This document shows, piece by piece, positions 33,201 through 42,399 of a stretch of DNA of 64,000 bases. The translations under genes and the position numbers were made by a program. Origin of the DNA: RYN-230 sp963711705 (GTDB taxonomy: Bacteria; Actinomycetota; Actinomycetes; Streptosporangiales; Streptosporangiaceae); NCBI GenBank assembly GCA_963711705.1, contig CAVQFM010000016.1:1-64000 (forward strand). Reading direction: 5' to 3'. Each line of letters starts with the position of its first letter. The first letter of the stretch is position 1. Under the pieces are notes generated by a model. The model was given only the letters and a program-made list of their open reading frames with translations, did not search any database and was not told where the DNA came from.

Positions 33201-33999
33201 ACGCGGACCTCGTGATCAGGAACGCCCAGGTGGTCGGGGAGAACGGGGTGTTCCCCGGTGGGGTCGCCGTGGCGGGCGGGGTCATCATCGCGGTGGGCAG
33301 CGACCGCTGGCTGCCCGCCGCGGAGACCACGATCGATGCCCGCGGCCGGATGCTGCTGGCCGGTGCGATCGACCCGCACGTCCACCTCGGCGTGGGCGGC
33401 ACCGCCGACGAGGCCAAGCTGGCCGAGGACTTCCGCACCGAGACCCGGGCCGCGGCCACCGGCGGGATAACCACGTTCGTCACTAACCACGAGCACGCCA
33501 GCGGGCCGAGCTACATCACCACCGTGCTCACCAGTGAGCACGACGGCCAGCCGGTGACGCTGCTGGACAAGGCCAAGGCGTTCGGCGAGGAGCGGTCGCT
33601 GATCGACTTCCGGTTCACCGGGCTCCGCAGACCCGGGCCAATCTCGACGAGATCCCGGACATGGTGGCGCAGGGCGTGTCGAGCTTCAAGTTCTATCCTC
33701 CTACCAGGGCGAGGAAGCGGCCGAGTTCGGGATCAAGACCCTCGACTGGGGCTTCATCTTCGAGGGCTTCGAGCGCCTGGCCGCGGCCCGGACGAGTCCA
33801 CCGTCCCGATCGGGATGGTGCACTGCGAGGAGCCTACATCTGCGCGGTGCTCAAGGACCGGCTCCGCCAGGACCGGGCGGCAGCCTCGGCGACTGGGCCG
33901 ACTCGCGGCCGGCGAGGCCGAGGCCATGCAGATCTTCGACGTGGGCATGGTCGCGAAGATCACCGGCTGCCGGGCGTACATGTGCACACGTCTCCGGGG
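33197..33999 (+). pseudogene. Hydantoinase/dihydropyrimidinase, multiply frameshifted and truncated
   Basis: ATG 33197 opens a cyclic amidohydrolase: NADLVIRNAQVVGENGVFPG, the zinc motif AIDPHVHLGV and GGITTFVTNHEHASGPSYI. From about 33630 the reading jumps between frames several times. MVAQGVSSFKFYPP (carboxy-Lys region), EFGIKTLDWGFIFEGFERLA, GMVHCEEP and EAMQIFDVGMVAKITGCRAYM can each be read, but in different frames. The gene stops at an A/T-only block with about half of the usual 460-480 residues present. The error density rises toward the block, which points to bad sequence more than to decay. The family ring-opens hydantoins or dihydropyrimidines. Confidence 0.8.
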
Positions 34000-34075
34000 A
34001 AAAAAAAAAATAAAAATAAAAAAAATAAAAATAATATAATATAAAAATAAAAATTTTATAATTATAAAATTATGA
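34000..34075. other. A/T-only low-complexity block, probable assembly scar
   Basis: After GGGG the sequence becomes almost pure A and T for about 75 bases: A-runs broken by single Ts, then TATAATATAA-type and TTTTATAATTATAAAATT-type stretches. It is bounded on both sides by GC-rich coding sequence. Both flanking genes (hydantoinase on the left, methyltransferase on the right) are broken at it and frameshifted near it. Nothing in it resembles an origin, promoter or element end. Confidence 0.75.
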
Positions 34076-34149
34076 AAAAAGTCTGTGTCAGTTGTAAGTT
34101 GCAGGCTGCTAGATATAGGACTGCGAGCGCATGCTGGCACCAGGTCGAG

Positions 34150-34835
34150 ACGGATGGTCCGGCGGGAGTTACCGGGCGAGTACATCTGCACTCTGGCCTC
34201 AACCCGACCTCTTCCAGTCCGGCCTGGCGGAAAAGCTCGGGTACCGGCGGCCGATCACGAGTCGGCGCCGTTGCGGCGGAAGGCCAAGTGAAGATGTCGC
34301 AGAGCCGGTGGAAGGCTGGGTGGGGTGGGTAGCACAGTGCGTGCTCGGTGTCAGGCTCCATGGACGCGACCCAGCCGCCGGGCCTGGCCAGCCGCATCAT
34401 CTCGGCCGCCACGCCGATGGGGTCGGGGAGGTTGACCAGCAGGGTGCGGGCGTGCACCAGGTCGAAGGAGCCCGCCGGCAGCCCGGTGCGCCTGGCGTCG
34501 GCGGTGATGATTTCTACGTCGCTCAGCCCGTGCCCGGCGGCGAACTCGGCTGCCATGGCGGCGTGCGCGGGGTCGGCGTCCAGGCCGACGACCCGGCCTG
34601 CTGGTGCGACCCGCCCGGCCAGCAAGTCCAAGATCCCGCGGGGGCCGCAGCCGAGGTCGATCGCAGCTTGTCCGGGCCGCAGGCTAACCCGGTCCAGCAG
34701 TGCCGCGCTGTCGGCGGCCAGTTCCCCCGCCTGGCGTTGCAGCCGGGCGCTCTCCCCGAGGCTGCTGCCCAGCGCATAGACGGCATTGGCGTCTTGGCCC
34801 TTGGTGCCCGTGGCCGGGCGGATGGATTCGGCCAT
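34150..34835 (-). pseudogene. Class I SAM-dependent methyltransferase, 3' end damaged
   Basis: ATG 34835 behind GAGGGGG. The SAM-binding motif I is AIDLGCGPRGILDLLAGRV near 58-76, followed by VVGLDADPAHAAMAAEFA, DVEIITADARRTGLPAGSFD and LLVNLPDPIGVAAEMMRLARPGGWV. This is a Methyltransf_11/25 small-molecule type. Downstream of about 34340 the frame breaks (FRRNGADS and IGRR are readable out of frame before PELF), and the C-terminal helices expected after RCTRP are replaced by sequence running into the A/T block. The substrate is unknown. Damage is probably of the same technical origin as in the hydantoinase. Confidence 0.75.
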
Positions 34836-34933
34836 GCCCTACCCCCTCGCACCCAGGCCGCTGGGCTAAAGCTACTGCAGATTCCCTGGTGTCACCGTCG
34901 GCAATGCGGTGCGGCGCATTTGGGTGAGCAGCT

Positions 34934-36282
34934 AATACTGCATCGGCACTTAGGTGAGTGCATAGCCGCGTTGCCGGTAGTGGCAGAGGCGGGCCTGGTG
35001 CTGACGTCGGCGGCGCCATGCTGACCAGGACCAGACGTGTCCGGGGTCAGGAGCGCGGGCCTGGATTAAGTTGATCATCAGGCGGCGGATCTCCGGTAGC
35101 GTGTAGCCGATCATGCCCGGGTCGCGGGTGCCGGTTCCCCTTTTACTGCCTGGGCTTTGCTGGCGGCGAGCCACGCGAGCGCGAGCATCGAGAGGGTGAT
35201 GTGGGCGTACCAGGCCCGCCAGCTGCGGACCTGGTAGTGATCCAGCCCGGCCTCACCCTTGGCCTGCTGGAAGCATTCTTCGATGTGCCAGCGGCTGCCC
35301 GCGGTCCAGGCCAGGTCGGCGACGGTGGCGCGGCGGGGGCCGTAGCAGGCGTAGTAGGCAATGTCAGCCGGGTCAGACAGGGAGCGGCGGGCCAGCAGCC
35401 AGTGCTCACGGCCGGGCCGCGGCCGGGTCTGCACCGGTACCCGGGCCCAGCCGAACTCGCGCGGGCCGTGCGCCCCGGCCCCGGCGGACAGCCGCTGCCA
35501 GGCGCGGGCCGGCACCGCCGCGATCAGCTCATCGGCCCGCTGCTCGCCGCCGGGGGTGGTGAGGGTGTCGTTGCGCTTGATGGCCAGCACATAGGACACG
35601 CCCTGGTCCTCGAGCCAGGCGTGCAGGTACTTGGCCTGCCCATAGACCTCATCAGCGGTGAACCAGGCGAACGGCACCCCGGCCGCGATGGCCCGGCTGA
35701 TCATGGCCTGCGCCAGCCGCGGCTTGGTGGCGAACTCGATCTCATCGGGGACACCAGCCTTGCGGCACCGGTCCCGGTCCTCAGTCCAGGACTGCGGGAG
35801 ATACAGCTCCCGGTCGATCAGCGCGTGCCCGCGGGCCGAGGCATACGCCACGAACACCCCGACCTGGCAGTTCTCCGTCCGCCCGGCGGTGCCCGAGTAC
35901 TGCCGCTGCACCCCCGCCGACCGGGTGCCTTTCTTGATGAACCCGGTCTCATCGGCGATCAGCACGCCGCCGGGATCCCCGAGGTGCCCGGTCACGTAGT
36001 CCCGCACGTCATCACGGACCTCCCGGGTATCCCAGTCCGCGTGGCGCAGCAGCCGCTGCATCCCATCCGGGCTCAGCTCACCAGCCCGCTCAGCCAGCGT
36101 CCAGCCATTCTTCCGCTCTAACCCCGTGACCAGTCCCGACAGGTACTCCCGCACCCGGGCCCGCGGCTCAGAACGGGCGAACCGGCCCGCGATCCGCTCA
36201 TGCACCGCATCCAGCTCCGCCGCCACAATGTCCGCCACCATGCAGGCCATCATGCCCCATGATCATGCAACTGCCGGCCAGC
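34934..36282 (-). mobile_element. IS701-family insertion sequence (ends approximate)
   Basis: One transposase gene fills an element of about 1.35 kb. Ends are not certain: TACTGCATCGG near 34935 and, on the other strand, AGTTGCATGATC near 36280 form a weak inverted pair. I could not identify a target duplication. It lies upstream of the methyltransferase gene and next to a tandem-repeat region. Confidence 0.6.
34950..36253 (-). CDS. IS701-type DDE transposase, with frameshift near the C-terminus
   Basis: The main frame (35111-36253, 380 residues) has the IS701/'DDE superfamily endonuclease' features: VLIADETGFIKKGTRSAGVQ (first Asp), AWFTADEVYGQAKYLHAWLE (second Asp) and SRWHIEECFQQAKGEAGLDHY (Glu and the Y-x2-R-x3-E-like region). 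The family normally continues into a basic tail with PEIRRLL and WSxWRRRHQ. Here that tail (GYTLPEIRRLMINLI, WSWSAWRRRRQHQ) lies in the -1 frame, from about 35125 to 34950. The switch falls at AAAAGGGG, so either one base is missing or a -1 ribosomal slip at A-AAA joins the two parts. Joined length is about 434 residues. Confidence 0.82.
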
Positions 36283-36444
36283 CAGCCGGTACCGGACTCC
36301 GCCGCTGGTGGGCCAGGAGAATCCCGCCCGGCCGCGCGGCGCGTACCCCCCGGCGCCGGGCCGGTGCACCGCGGGCGCCGCAGGACGGCCTGGTCACGGA
36401 CGCCGCGAATGGAACGGGGCCGGAGCGCAAACCCCGGGCCGGGG

Positions 36445-36535
36445 CTTAGCTCGCGCCCAGGCTTGGGCCAGCTCGCGCCCAGGCTTGGGCTTAGCTTCGC
36501 GCCCAGGCTCGGGCTTAGCTTCCGCCGGGCCTGGG
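36445..36535. repeat. Tandem repeat, four copies of about 23 bp
   Basis: Units 36445-36467, 36468-36489, 36490-36513 and 36514-36535 share AGCTCGCGCCCAGGCTTGGG with increasing divergence in copies 3 and 4. It lies between the IS end and the stop of the CMD gene and is not coding. The rest of 36283-36555 shows no gene. Confidence 0.75.
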
Positions 36536-36555
36536 CCCAGTCCCGGTCTGGGCGC

Positions 36556-36876
36556 TCAGCCTGCTCCGGCACCGGAGCCGGTGCGAGCGAGGGTGCGCTG
36601 GGCCACCGCGAATGCCCGCCGGGCGACGGGCAGGCCCGCGATGACGGCCAGGTTGAGGAAGACCTCGGTGATTTCCGGCTCGGTGACACCGTTGCTGGTG
36701 GCTTCGGCCACACAGGCCGCGAGGTCGGCCTCGGTCCCGGCCATGGCGCAGGCCGTCAGGGCGATCAGGCTCCGGGCCCGCGGATCTAGCCGCGGATGGG
36801 CCAGGGTGTCCTCGAGGCCGTACCGCTGGACCAGCTTCCCGAACTCGGCTGGCACCGTCCGATCCGGCATAGCCAC
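36556..36876 (-). CDS. Carboxymuconolactone decarboxylase (CMD) family protein
   Basis: A 106-residue all-alpha AhpD-like protein. FGKLVQRYGLEDTLAHPRLD leads into the CMD core SLIALTACAMAGTEADLAACV and GVTEPEITEVFLNLAVIAGLPVA. The core carries a single Cys in TACAMAG and another in AACVAEA, not the CxxC pair of AhpD peroxidases. A PcaC-like lactone decarboxylase or a non-enzymatic member therefore fits better. No aromatic catabolism genes are nearby. Confidence 0.82.
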   Translation of the reverse strand: MAMPDRTVPAEFGKLVQRYGLEDTLAHPRLDPRARSLIALTACAMAGTEADLAACVAEATSNGVTEPEITEVFLNLAVIAGLPVARRAFAVAQRTLARTGSGAGAG

Positions 36877-37036
36877 ACCCTAACGGGGTCACCTGGCCCA
36901 GCCCACGCGGCGGCGCGCGCTGCGCTGGCGTGCTGGCTACCCAGCGCCGCCTAGGGTAGGTGTCATAGACCGGCTACGGGACATTCCGCTCCATCTCCCG
37001 TAGGGACCCCGGGCGGGAACTTCGGAAGGAGCAGCC

Positions 37037-37363
37037 ATGGGACTGATGGACAAGGTCCGGGCGCAGGGCACGCAGCTGGCCCAGCGAGCCCAGGACACGG
37101 CGCGCGAGGGCAAGGTCAAGCTGGATCAGGCCCAGGCGAAGCGGCGGGCCGATGCGATGTTCCGTGATCTGGGGGCCACGGTGTACGCCGAGCGCACCGG
37201 GCGGGGGACCCCAGACACCAAGGACAAGATCGACCGGCTGGTGGACGCGCTGTCCCGGCAGGAGGCCGAGCAGGGCCTCGGCGACCAGGCCAGCGGCGAC
37301 TCAGCAGCCAGCGGCGACTCAGCAGCCAGCGGCGACTCAGCAGCCAGCGGGCCAGCCTCGTAG
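37037..37363 (+). CDS. Small helical actinobacterial protein of unknown function
   Basis: A 108-residue protein with a strong GGAAGGAG ribosome-binding site. The N-terminal 75 residues are amphipathic, Lys/Gln/Ala-rich helix (GLMDKVRAQGTQLAQRAQDT, then KLDQAQAKRRADAMFRDLGA and VYAERTGR). This matches a conserved actinobacterial hypothetical family with a lipid-binding or coiled-coil look. The C-terminal tail is an ASGDSA hexapeptide repeated three times, encoded by exact 18-bp repeats, and likely to vary in copy number. Confidence 0.78.
   Translation: MGLMDKVRAQGTQLAQRAQDTAREGKVKLDQAQAKRRADAMFRDLGATVYAERTGRGTPDTKDKIDRLVDALSRQEAEQGLGDQASGDSAASGDSAASGDSAASGPAS
37290..37343 (+). repeat. Exact 18-bp tandem repeat (3 copies) in coding sequence
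   Basis: CCAGCGGCGACTCAGCAG occurs three times without change at 37290-37343 and a partial fourth follows. It encodes the ASGDSA tail repeats of the 37037-37363 protein. The unit is a multiple of 3, so slippage changes tail length without losing the frame. Confidence 0.85.
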
Positions 37364-37401
37364 CCGGGCCACCCGCCCAGCAGGCCATCCGCCTGGCCGG
37401 G

Positions 37402-38932
37402 TCAGCGGGCCCCGTGGCAGGCGTCCTGCGCGGCGGTCTGCGACTGCGCCGGCGCCGAGGACGACGGCGCCGGTGACGGCGTCCCTGAACTCACCGTGTG
37501 GGCGCTGGCGCCGAGCAGGATCCTGATCCGGGACAGCCCGCTCACCTGCTGCACGGTGGCGCCGGGCATGACCTTCTGCACGGCCTTCGCCCCGGCCTGG
37601 TGACCGGGCGGGTACTGGATCACCGTCTGGCTGACGTCGTGGGTCGGCCAGGTCAGGCCGTCGCGGACCGGGAAGCCGAGCTGGGCCAGGTCCGCGCCGG
37701 TGGTGGCGGACAGCCCGCCGGTCAGCGTCCCGTTCCATACCGCGACCGGCACCTGGCTGGGCCGGGGCAGCTTGGCGTGGTCCGTTCGGTGCGGGCGGGG
37801 CCGGCTGGCCGATCGGCTGATCGCGCCGCAGTTCCTCGAACAGCGCCTGCGCTTTCGAGTTGTCCCAGAGCACCGCGGATTCCCCGGTCGGGGTCTGGTA
37901 GTTGTAATCCGACAGCGGCACGGTCATGAACCGCACGTTCCGCGGTGAGATGCCCTTGAGCTGGTCAGCCAGCGCGGACACGTTGAGCCCCTGGTCCACC
38001 TTGATCGCGCCCAGCGCGGCCTGCAGGAACCGGCTGAGCCGGACCGGGTTGGCCAGCGTGCCCGAGCTGATCGCCTCGTTCAGCATGGACGAGAGCAGGC
38101 GCTGCTGGTCCTGGATGCGGGCCAGGTCGGAGGTGGCGAACGAGTGCCGGTCCCGGGCGTACTCCAGGGCGGTGATGCCGCCGACGTGGTGCGTCCCCGC
38201 GGTCAGGTGCAGCCCGCTGTACGGGTCGTCGACCGCGAACGGCAGGCAGATGTTCACCCCGCCCAGGGCGTCGATGACCTTGACGAAGCCGAGGAAGTTG
38301 ACCTGGATGAAGTCGTTGACGGTCAGCCCGGTGTCGGCCTCAACCGTCTGCACCACGAGCTTCGGCCCGCCCAGGCCGTAGGCCGCGTTGATCTTGTTCA
38401 TGCCGTGGCCGGGGATGTTCACCCAGGAGTCCCGGGGCATGCTGACCACGGTGACGTGACTGCGGTCCGCGGATACGTGGATCAGCATCAGGGTGTCGGA
38501 GTTCGTGCTCACGTCGTTGCCCACGTGCAGCGCGAGTTCCTGGTGCCGGGTCAGCCCGGCGCGTACGTCCACCCCGGCCAGCAGCACGTTCAGCGGGCCG
38601 CTCGACGGGGTGCCCGCGGTGCCCGCGAAGACCCGGCCGATGCTGTCGTTGATGTAGCTGGTGAATCCCCAGGCCGCCCCGGAGACGAAGAGCACCACTA
38701 CGGACATGGCGGCGGTCAGCATGAGAAAGGCGCGCCGCTGCCGGGCCTTGCGGCCGGCCGCGATCCGGGTCATCAGGCGCTGCTGTGCCGCCGATGGCGC
38801 CGCACGGGGACGGCCACCACCACGCGGCGGCTGCTCGGGTACCGGGTAGTGCCCAGGCCGCGGCGCGGGCATGCCTCTCTCGTCGTCCGTCGTGCCTTCG
38901 TCCTCGGTCGAGTCGTCGTCACCGTCGGTCAT
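37402..38932 (-). CDS. LCP-family wall-polymer ligase with LytR_C domain, one-base frameshift
   Basis: The protein has a charged cytoplasmic N-terminus, one membrane helix (about 69-92) and the LytR-CpsA-Psr domain: PLNVLLAGVDVR, TNSDTLMLIHV, SMPRDSWVNIPGHGMNKINA (Arg and Asp of the pyrophosphate site), GGVNICLPFAVDD and ALEYARDRHS. After about residue 384 the frame is lost near 37780-37800. Dropping one base of GG at 37782-37783 gives DHAKLPRPSQVPVAVWNGTL, the start of the LytR_C domain, which runs to 37402. The corrected length is 509. Family members attach teichoic acids, arabinogalactan or other polymers to peptidoglycan. The frameshift is probably a sequencing error. Confidence 0.88.
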
Positions 38933-39093
38933 CGGCCCCCCAGATGCCGGCTCCCAGTAGGCTAGCGCGGGACCTGGGGATTGGTGGGACCTCGCGCGTG
39001 TCCTGTGGATTGCCGGTCATATCCCGGCTGAGGGCTTACCTGCGGCTTACCCCGCGGTTACGGTCACAAAGGGTAATCACCGAATCAGGCTAA

Positions 39094-41361
39094 CTACTTA
39101 GAGTCACCGCTGGGTGGCTCCGGGTCCCGGGGCAGGCCGAGGATCCGCTCGCCGATGATATTGAGCTGAATATCCGTGGTCCCGCCGCCGATGGTGAGCG
39201 CCCGGGTCAGCAGGACCTGCCGGGCCCAGTGCGGCCCGGCCGGCGGCTCCCCGGCCGGGCCCGGCCAGCCCAGCGCGCCGGCCGGCCCCTGGGCCGCCCA
39301 GCAGAACTCGGCCACCTGCTGGGCGTGCCGCATGCCGACCAGCTTGCGCACGCTGCCGGTGGCGCCGGGCTCGGTCCCGGACAGCTGCTTCAGGGTGACC
39401 CGCATGCCCAGCGCGTCGATGGCATGCCCCTCGCTGATGAGCTGGCCGGCCCCGGCCAGCATCGCGTCGTCCGGCCCGCCCTCCTGCCCGTGCAGCATGT
39501 CCAGCAGCTCATCGGTGCCGCAGCCGAACGTCCACGACCGGGACAGCGACACCCGTTCGTTGGCCAGGGTGGTCCGGGCGATCGGCCAGCCCTCGTTGAT
39601 CTCGCCCACCACCAGGTCATCGGGCACCAGCACGCCGTCCAGGAACACCTCGTTGAACAGGCTGTCCCCGGTCAGCTCGCGCAGCGGCCGCACGGTCACC
39701 CCGGGTGACTTCATGTCCACCAGGAAGTAGCTGATCCCAGCCTGCCGGCGGCGGGCCGGATCGGTGCGGGCCACGCAGATCGCCCAGTCCGCCTCCTTGG
39801 CCAGCGATGTCCAGACCTTCTGCCCGGTCAGCCGCCAGCCCCCGCCGCCCGCGCCGTCCCCGGGCACCCGCTCCGCCCGGGTGGCCAGCCCGGCCAGGTC
39901 CGAGCCGGCGCCCGGCTCGCTGAACAGCTGGCACCAGGTGATGTCGCCGCGCAGGGTGGCGGGCAGGAAGCGGTCCTGCTGCTCCCGGGTGCCGTACTTG
40001 GCCAGCGCGGGCACCACCCACGCGCCGATGAGCAAGGCCGGGGCGCGCAGCCCGGCCTGCTTCATCTCCTCGGCGATGACGATCTGCTCTACCGGCCCGG
40101 CCTCCCGGCCCCACGGCGCGGGCAGGTGCGGCATCACCCACCCCTCATCGGCCAGCCGCTGCCGGCGTTCCTGCGGGCTGGCGGCGGCGATCGCCGCCAG
40201 CTGGGTGCGGATCCCGGCGCGCAGCGACTGCGCCCCGGCGGGCAGGTTGACCGCGAGCGGCCGGCGCACGCCGTCCAGCGCGAGGCCGGCCACCTGCCGG
40301 GCCCACCCGCTGGCCGGGCCGAGCAGGGCCCGCAGCGACATCGCCCGGCGGTAGTACAGGTGAGCGTCGTGTTCCCAGGTGTAGCCGATCCCGCCGAGCA
40401 CCTGGATGCACTCGTGCGTGCAGGTCACCGCGGCGTTGACGGCCACCACCGCGGCCACTGCCGCGGCGAACTCGCGTTCCCGGCCGGGTTCCCCACTGCT
40501 GCACGCCCGGGCGGCGTCCCAGGCCGCGGCCGCGGCCTCCTCGGCCACGGTCAGCATCCGGGCGCAGCGGTGCTTGACCGCCTGGAACTGGCCGATCGGC
40601 CGGCCGAACTGCTGCCGGACCCGGGCGTACCCGGCGGCCGTCTGCACCGCCCAGTCCGCGATGCCGCACGCCTCCGCGGCCAGCAGGGTGGCGGCCAGGC
40701 TGGTCACCATGGCGCGGGTCAGCCCGGCCAGGATCCGGTCGGCCGGCACGGCCAGCCCGCTGGCCTGCAGCCGGGCCACGGGCCGGCCCAGGTCCAGGCT
40801 GCTCAGCGTGGTCACGTCCAGCCCACCGGCGTCCACCGCCGCCCATATCTCGCCGCCGGCGGTGCGTACGGGCACGATCACCAGGTCGGCCTGGCCGCCG
40901 CCGAGCACCGGGCCGCAGCTGCCATCCAGCACGACCGCGCCGCCGGCGCCGGTCACCTGGCCGGCCAGCGGGGCCAGTGAGACGGCCCCGGCCCGCGATC
41001 CGTCGGCCAGGCTGGCCAGCAGCTTGCCCAGCCGCCCCGCGGCCGCGCCGTCCGCCATCAGTGCCGCGCTGGCCAGCACCGTGGGCAGGAAGGCGCCGGG
41101 CGCGAGGGCGTAGCCCAGTTCCTCGGTGGCGATGGCCAGTTCCTCGATCCGGTAACCCTGGCCGCCGTGCTCTTCGGGCAGGTGCAGGCCGAGCAGGCCC
41201 TGCGCGGCCAGCGGGCCCAGCAGCGGGTCCGGCCCGGCGGCCGGCATCCCGGCCGGCCCGTCTGCCCCCGCCCGGCGCACCCCGGCCGGGACGTGCCTGG
41301 TCGCCCAGTCGCGTACCGACTGGGCCAGCTCCCGGTGCTCGGCGGTGATTCCCAGGGCCAT
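39094..41361 (-). CDS. Acyl-CoA dehydrogenase, two fused ACAD domains
   Basis: This 755-residue protein is roughly twice a normal acyl-CoA dehydrogenase. Domain 1 (about 1-375) has LGLHLPEEHGGQGYRIEELA, FGRPIGQFQAVKHRCARM and CIQVLGGIGYTWEHDAHLY. Domain 2 (about 385-755) has TWCQLFSEPGAGSDLAGLAT, WRLTGQKVWTS, WPIARTTLANERVSL and TRALTIGGGTTDIQLNIIGE. Fused FadE proteins are known in actinobacteria, where other members work as paired heteromeric subunits on CoA-linked steroid or complex acyl chains. The first domain may be the non-FAD partner. The promoter region lies between it and the divergent gene at 41545. Confidence 0.88.
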   Translation of the reverse strand: MALGITAEHRELAQSVRDWATRHVPAGVRRAGADGPAGMPAAGPDPLLGPLAAQGLLGLHLPEEHGGQGYRIEELAIATEELGYALAPGAFLPTVLASAALMADGAAAGRLGKLLASLADGSRAGAVSLAPLAGQVTGAGGAVVLDGSCGPVLGGGQADLVIVPVRTAGGEIWAAVDAGGLDVTTLSSLDLGRPVARLQASGLAVPADRILAGLTRAMVTSLAATLLAAEACGIADWAVQTAAGYARVRQQFGRPIGQFQAVKHRCARMLTVAEEAAAAAWDAARACSSGEPGREREFAAAVAAVVAVNAAVTCTHECIQVLGGIGYTWEHDAHLYYRRAMSLRALLGPASGWARQVAGLALDGVRRPLAVNLPAGAQSLRAGIRTQLAAIAAASPQERRQRLADEGWVMPHLPAPWGREAGPVEQIVIAEEMKQAGLRAPALLIGAWVVPALAKYGTREQQDRFLPATLRGDITWCQLFSEPGAGSDLAGLATRAERVPGDGAGGGGWRLTGQKVWTSLAKEADWAICVARTDPARRRQAGISYFLVDMKSPGVTVRPLRELTGDSLFNEVFLDGVLVPDDLVVGEINEGWPIARTTLANERVSLSRSWTFGCGTDELLDMLHGQEGGPDDAMLAGAGQLISEGHAIDALGMRVTLKQLSGTEPGATGSVRKLVGMRHAQQVAEFCWAAQGPAGALGWPGPAGEPPAGPHWARQVLLTRALTIGGGTTDIQLNIIGERILGLPRDPEPPSGDSK

Positions 41362-41544
41362 GATCCACCTCGCTCACGGACCCGGCGGCGGGCCCTTGGG
41401 CACACACTAGAACGCGATTCGGTCCGGGGGAAATGCGCCGGCCCGGTTCCGGCGAAGGCGCTGGCCACCCGGCCCGGGCCAGCCGGCTGGTCATGCTCTG
41501 GTCATGGCTCGTCACCAGCCGCCAATCAGGGCAAGAATGGGCAG

Positions 41545-42372
41545 ATGACCGAGCCACCGCCAGCCCCGCGCCCAGGGGTGCCGGCCGGGCCGCCGTGGCC
41601 GGGGGCACCGGGCGCACCGCCACTGCCGCTCCACGTGCGCAACCCGGTGTGGTACGCCCTGATCAACCGGGCCGAGCACGCGGCCGCGGAGGTGGAGGAC
41701 TTCTGCCTGCCCGCCTGGCGCCGGCGGACCCGGGGGGAGAAGCGCTGGCCGGTCACTGTCACCGTGATCGTGGCCATCGTGCTGCAGCTCCGGCTGCCCG
41801 ATCAGCTGTCCCTGCGCCCGGTACCCAGCTTCCTGCTGCCCACGCTGGAAGCCGCGCTGGGCGTCGGCCTGATCATCGCCAACCCGGTGCGCTTCGAGCG
41901 GCAGTCGGTCGCGCTGCGGTGGGCCAGCCTGGTGCTCATCCTGCTGATCACCACGGCCAACGCCGCCTCGGCCGTGCGGCTGATCCAGGAGATCGTGGCC
42001 GGGCACGCGGGCGGCGACCCGGGCCCGCTGCTGGCCTCCGGCGCGTCCATCTGGATCACCAACGTGATCGCGTTCGCCCTGTGGTACTGGGAGTTCGACC
42101 GGGGCGGGCCGGTGCACCGGGCGCACGCCACGATCCAGTACCCGGACTTCCTGTTCCCGCAGATGACCGTCACCGAGCTGACCCCGCCGGACTGGGAGCC
42201 CCGGTTCATCGACTACCTGTACCTGTCGTTCACCAACGCCACCGCGTTCAGCCCCACCGACGTCATGCCGATGGCCCGCTGGGCCAAGCTGACCATGGCC
42301 GTGCAGTCGGCCGTGTCGCTGGGCCTGGGCGCGCTGGTCATCGCGCGTGCGGTGAACATCCTGCCCGGCTGA
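41545..42372 (+). CDS. Integral membrane protein with channel-like C-terminal region
   Basis: ATG 41545 starts MTEPPPAPRPG; the protein is 275 residues. A Pro-rich N-terminus is followed by four to five membrane helices. The C-terminal part FIDYLYLSFTNATAFSPTDVMPMARWAKLTM resembles the pore-loop and helix pattern of two-TM ion-channel-like proteins: a short loop with T-N-A-T-A-F between hydrophobic helices. The family is widespread in actinobacteria as 'hypothetical membrane protein'. Ion conduction is a guess. Confidence 0.72.
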   Translation: MTEPPPAPRPGVPAGPPWPGAPGAPPLPLHVRNPVWYALINRAEHAAAEVEDFCLPAWRRRTRGEKRWPVTVTVIVAIVLQLRLPDQLSLRPVPSFLLPTLEAALGVGLIIANPVRFERQSVALRWASLVLILLITTANAASAVRLIQEIVAGHAGGDPGPLLASGASIWITNVIAFALWYWEFDRGGPVHRAHATIQYPDFLFPQMTVTELTPPDWEPRFIDYLYLSFTNATAFSPTDVMPMARWAKLTMAVQSAVSLGLGALVIARAVNILPG

Positions 42373-42399
42373 TCTTCGCGGCCCCCTCGCGTTCTGTGT

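Noticed and set aside
32147..34039. Single 630-codon protein spanning permease and hydantoinase
   Set aside because: The first half is an out-of-frame shadow of the permease. The true hydantoinase start is ATG 33197, overlapping the permease stop.
34000..34075. Replication origin, centromere-like or promoter element
   Set aside because: It has no DnaA boxes, iterons or structured repeats, and both flanking genes are broken with dense indels. A technical join explains it better.
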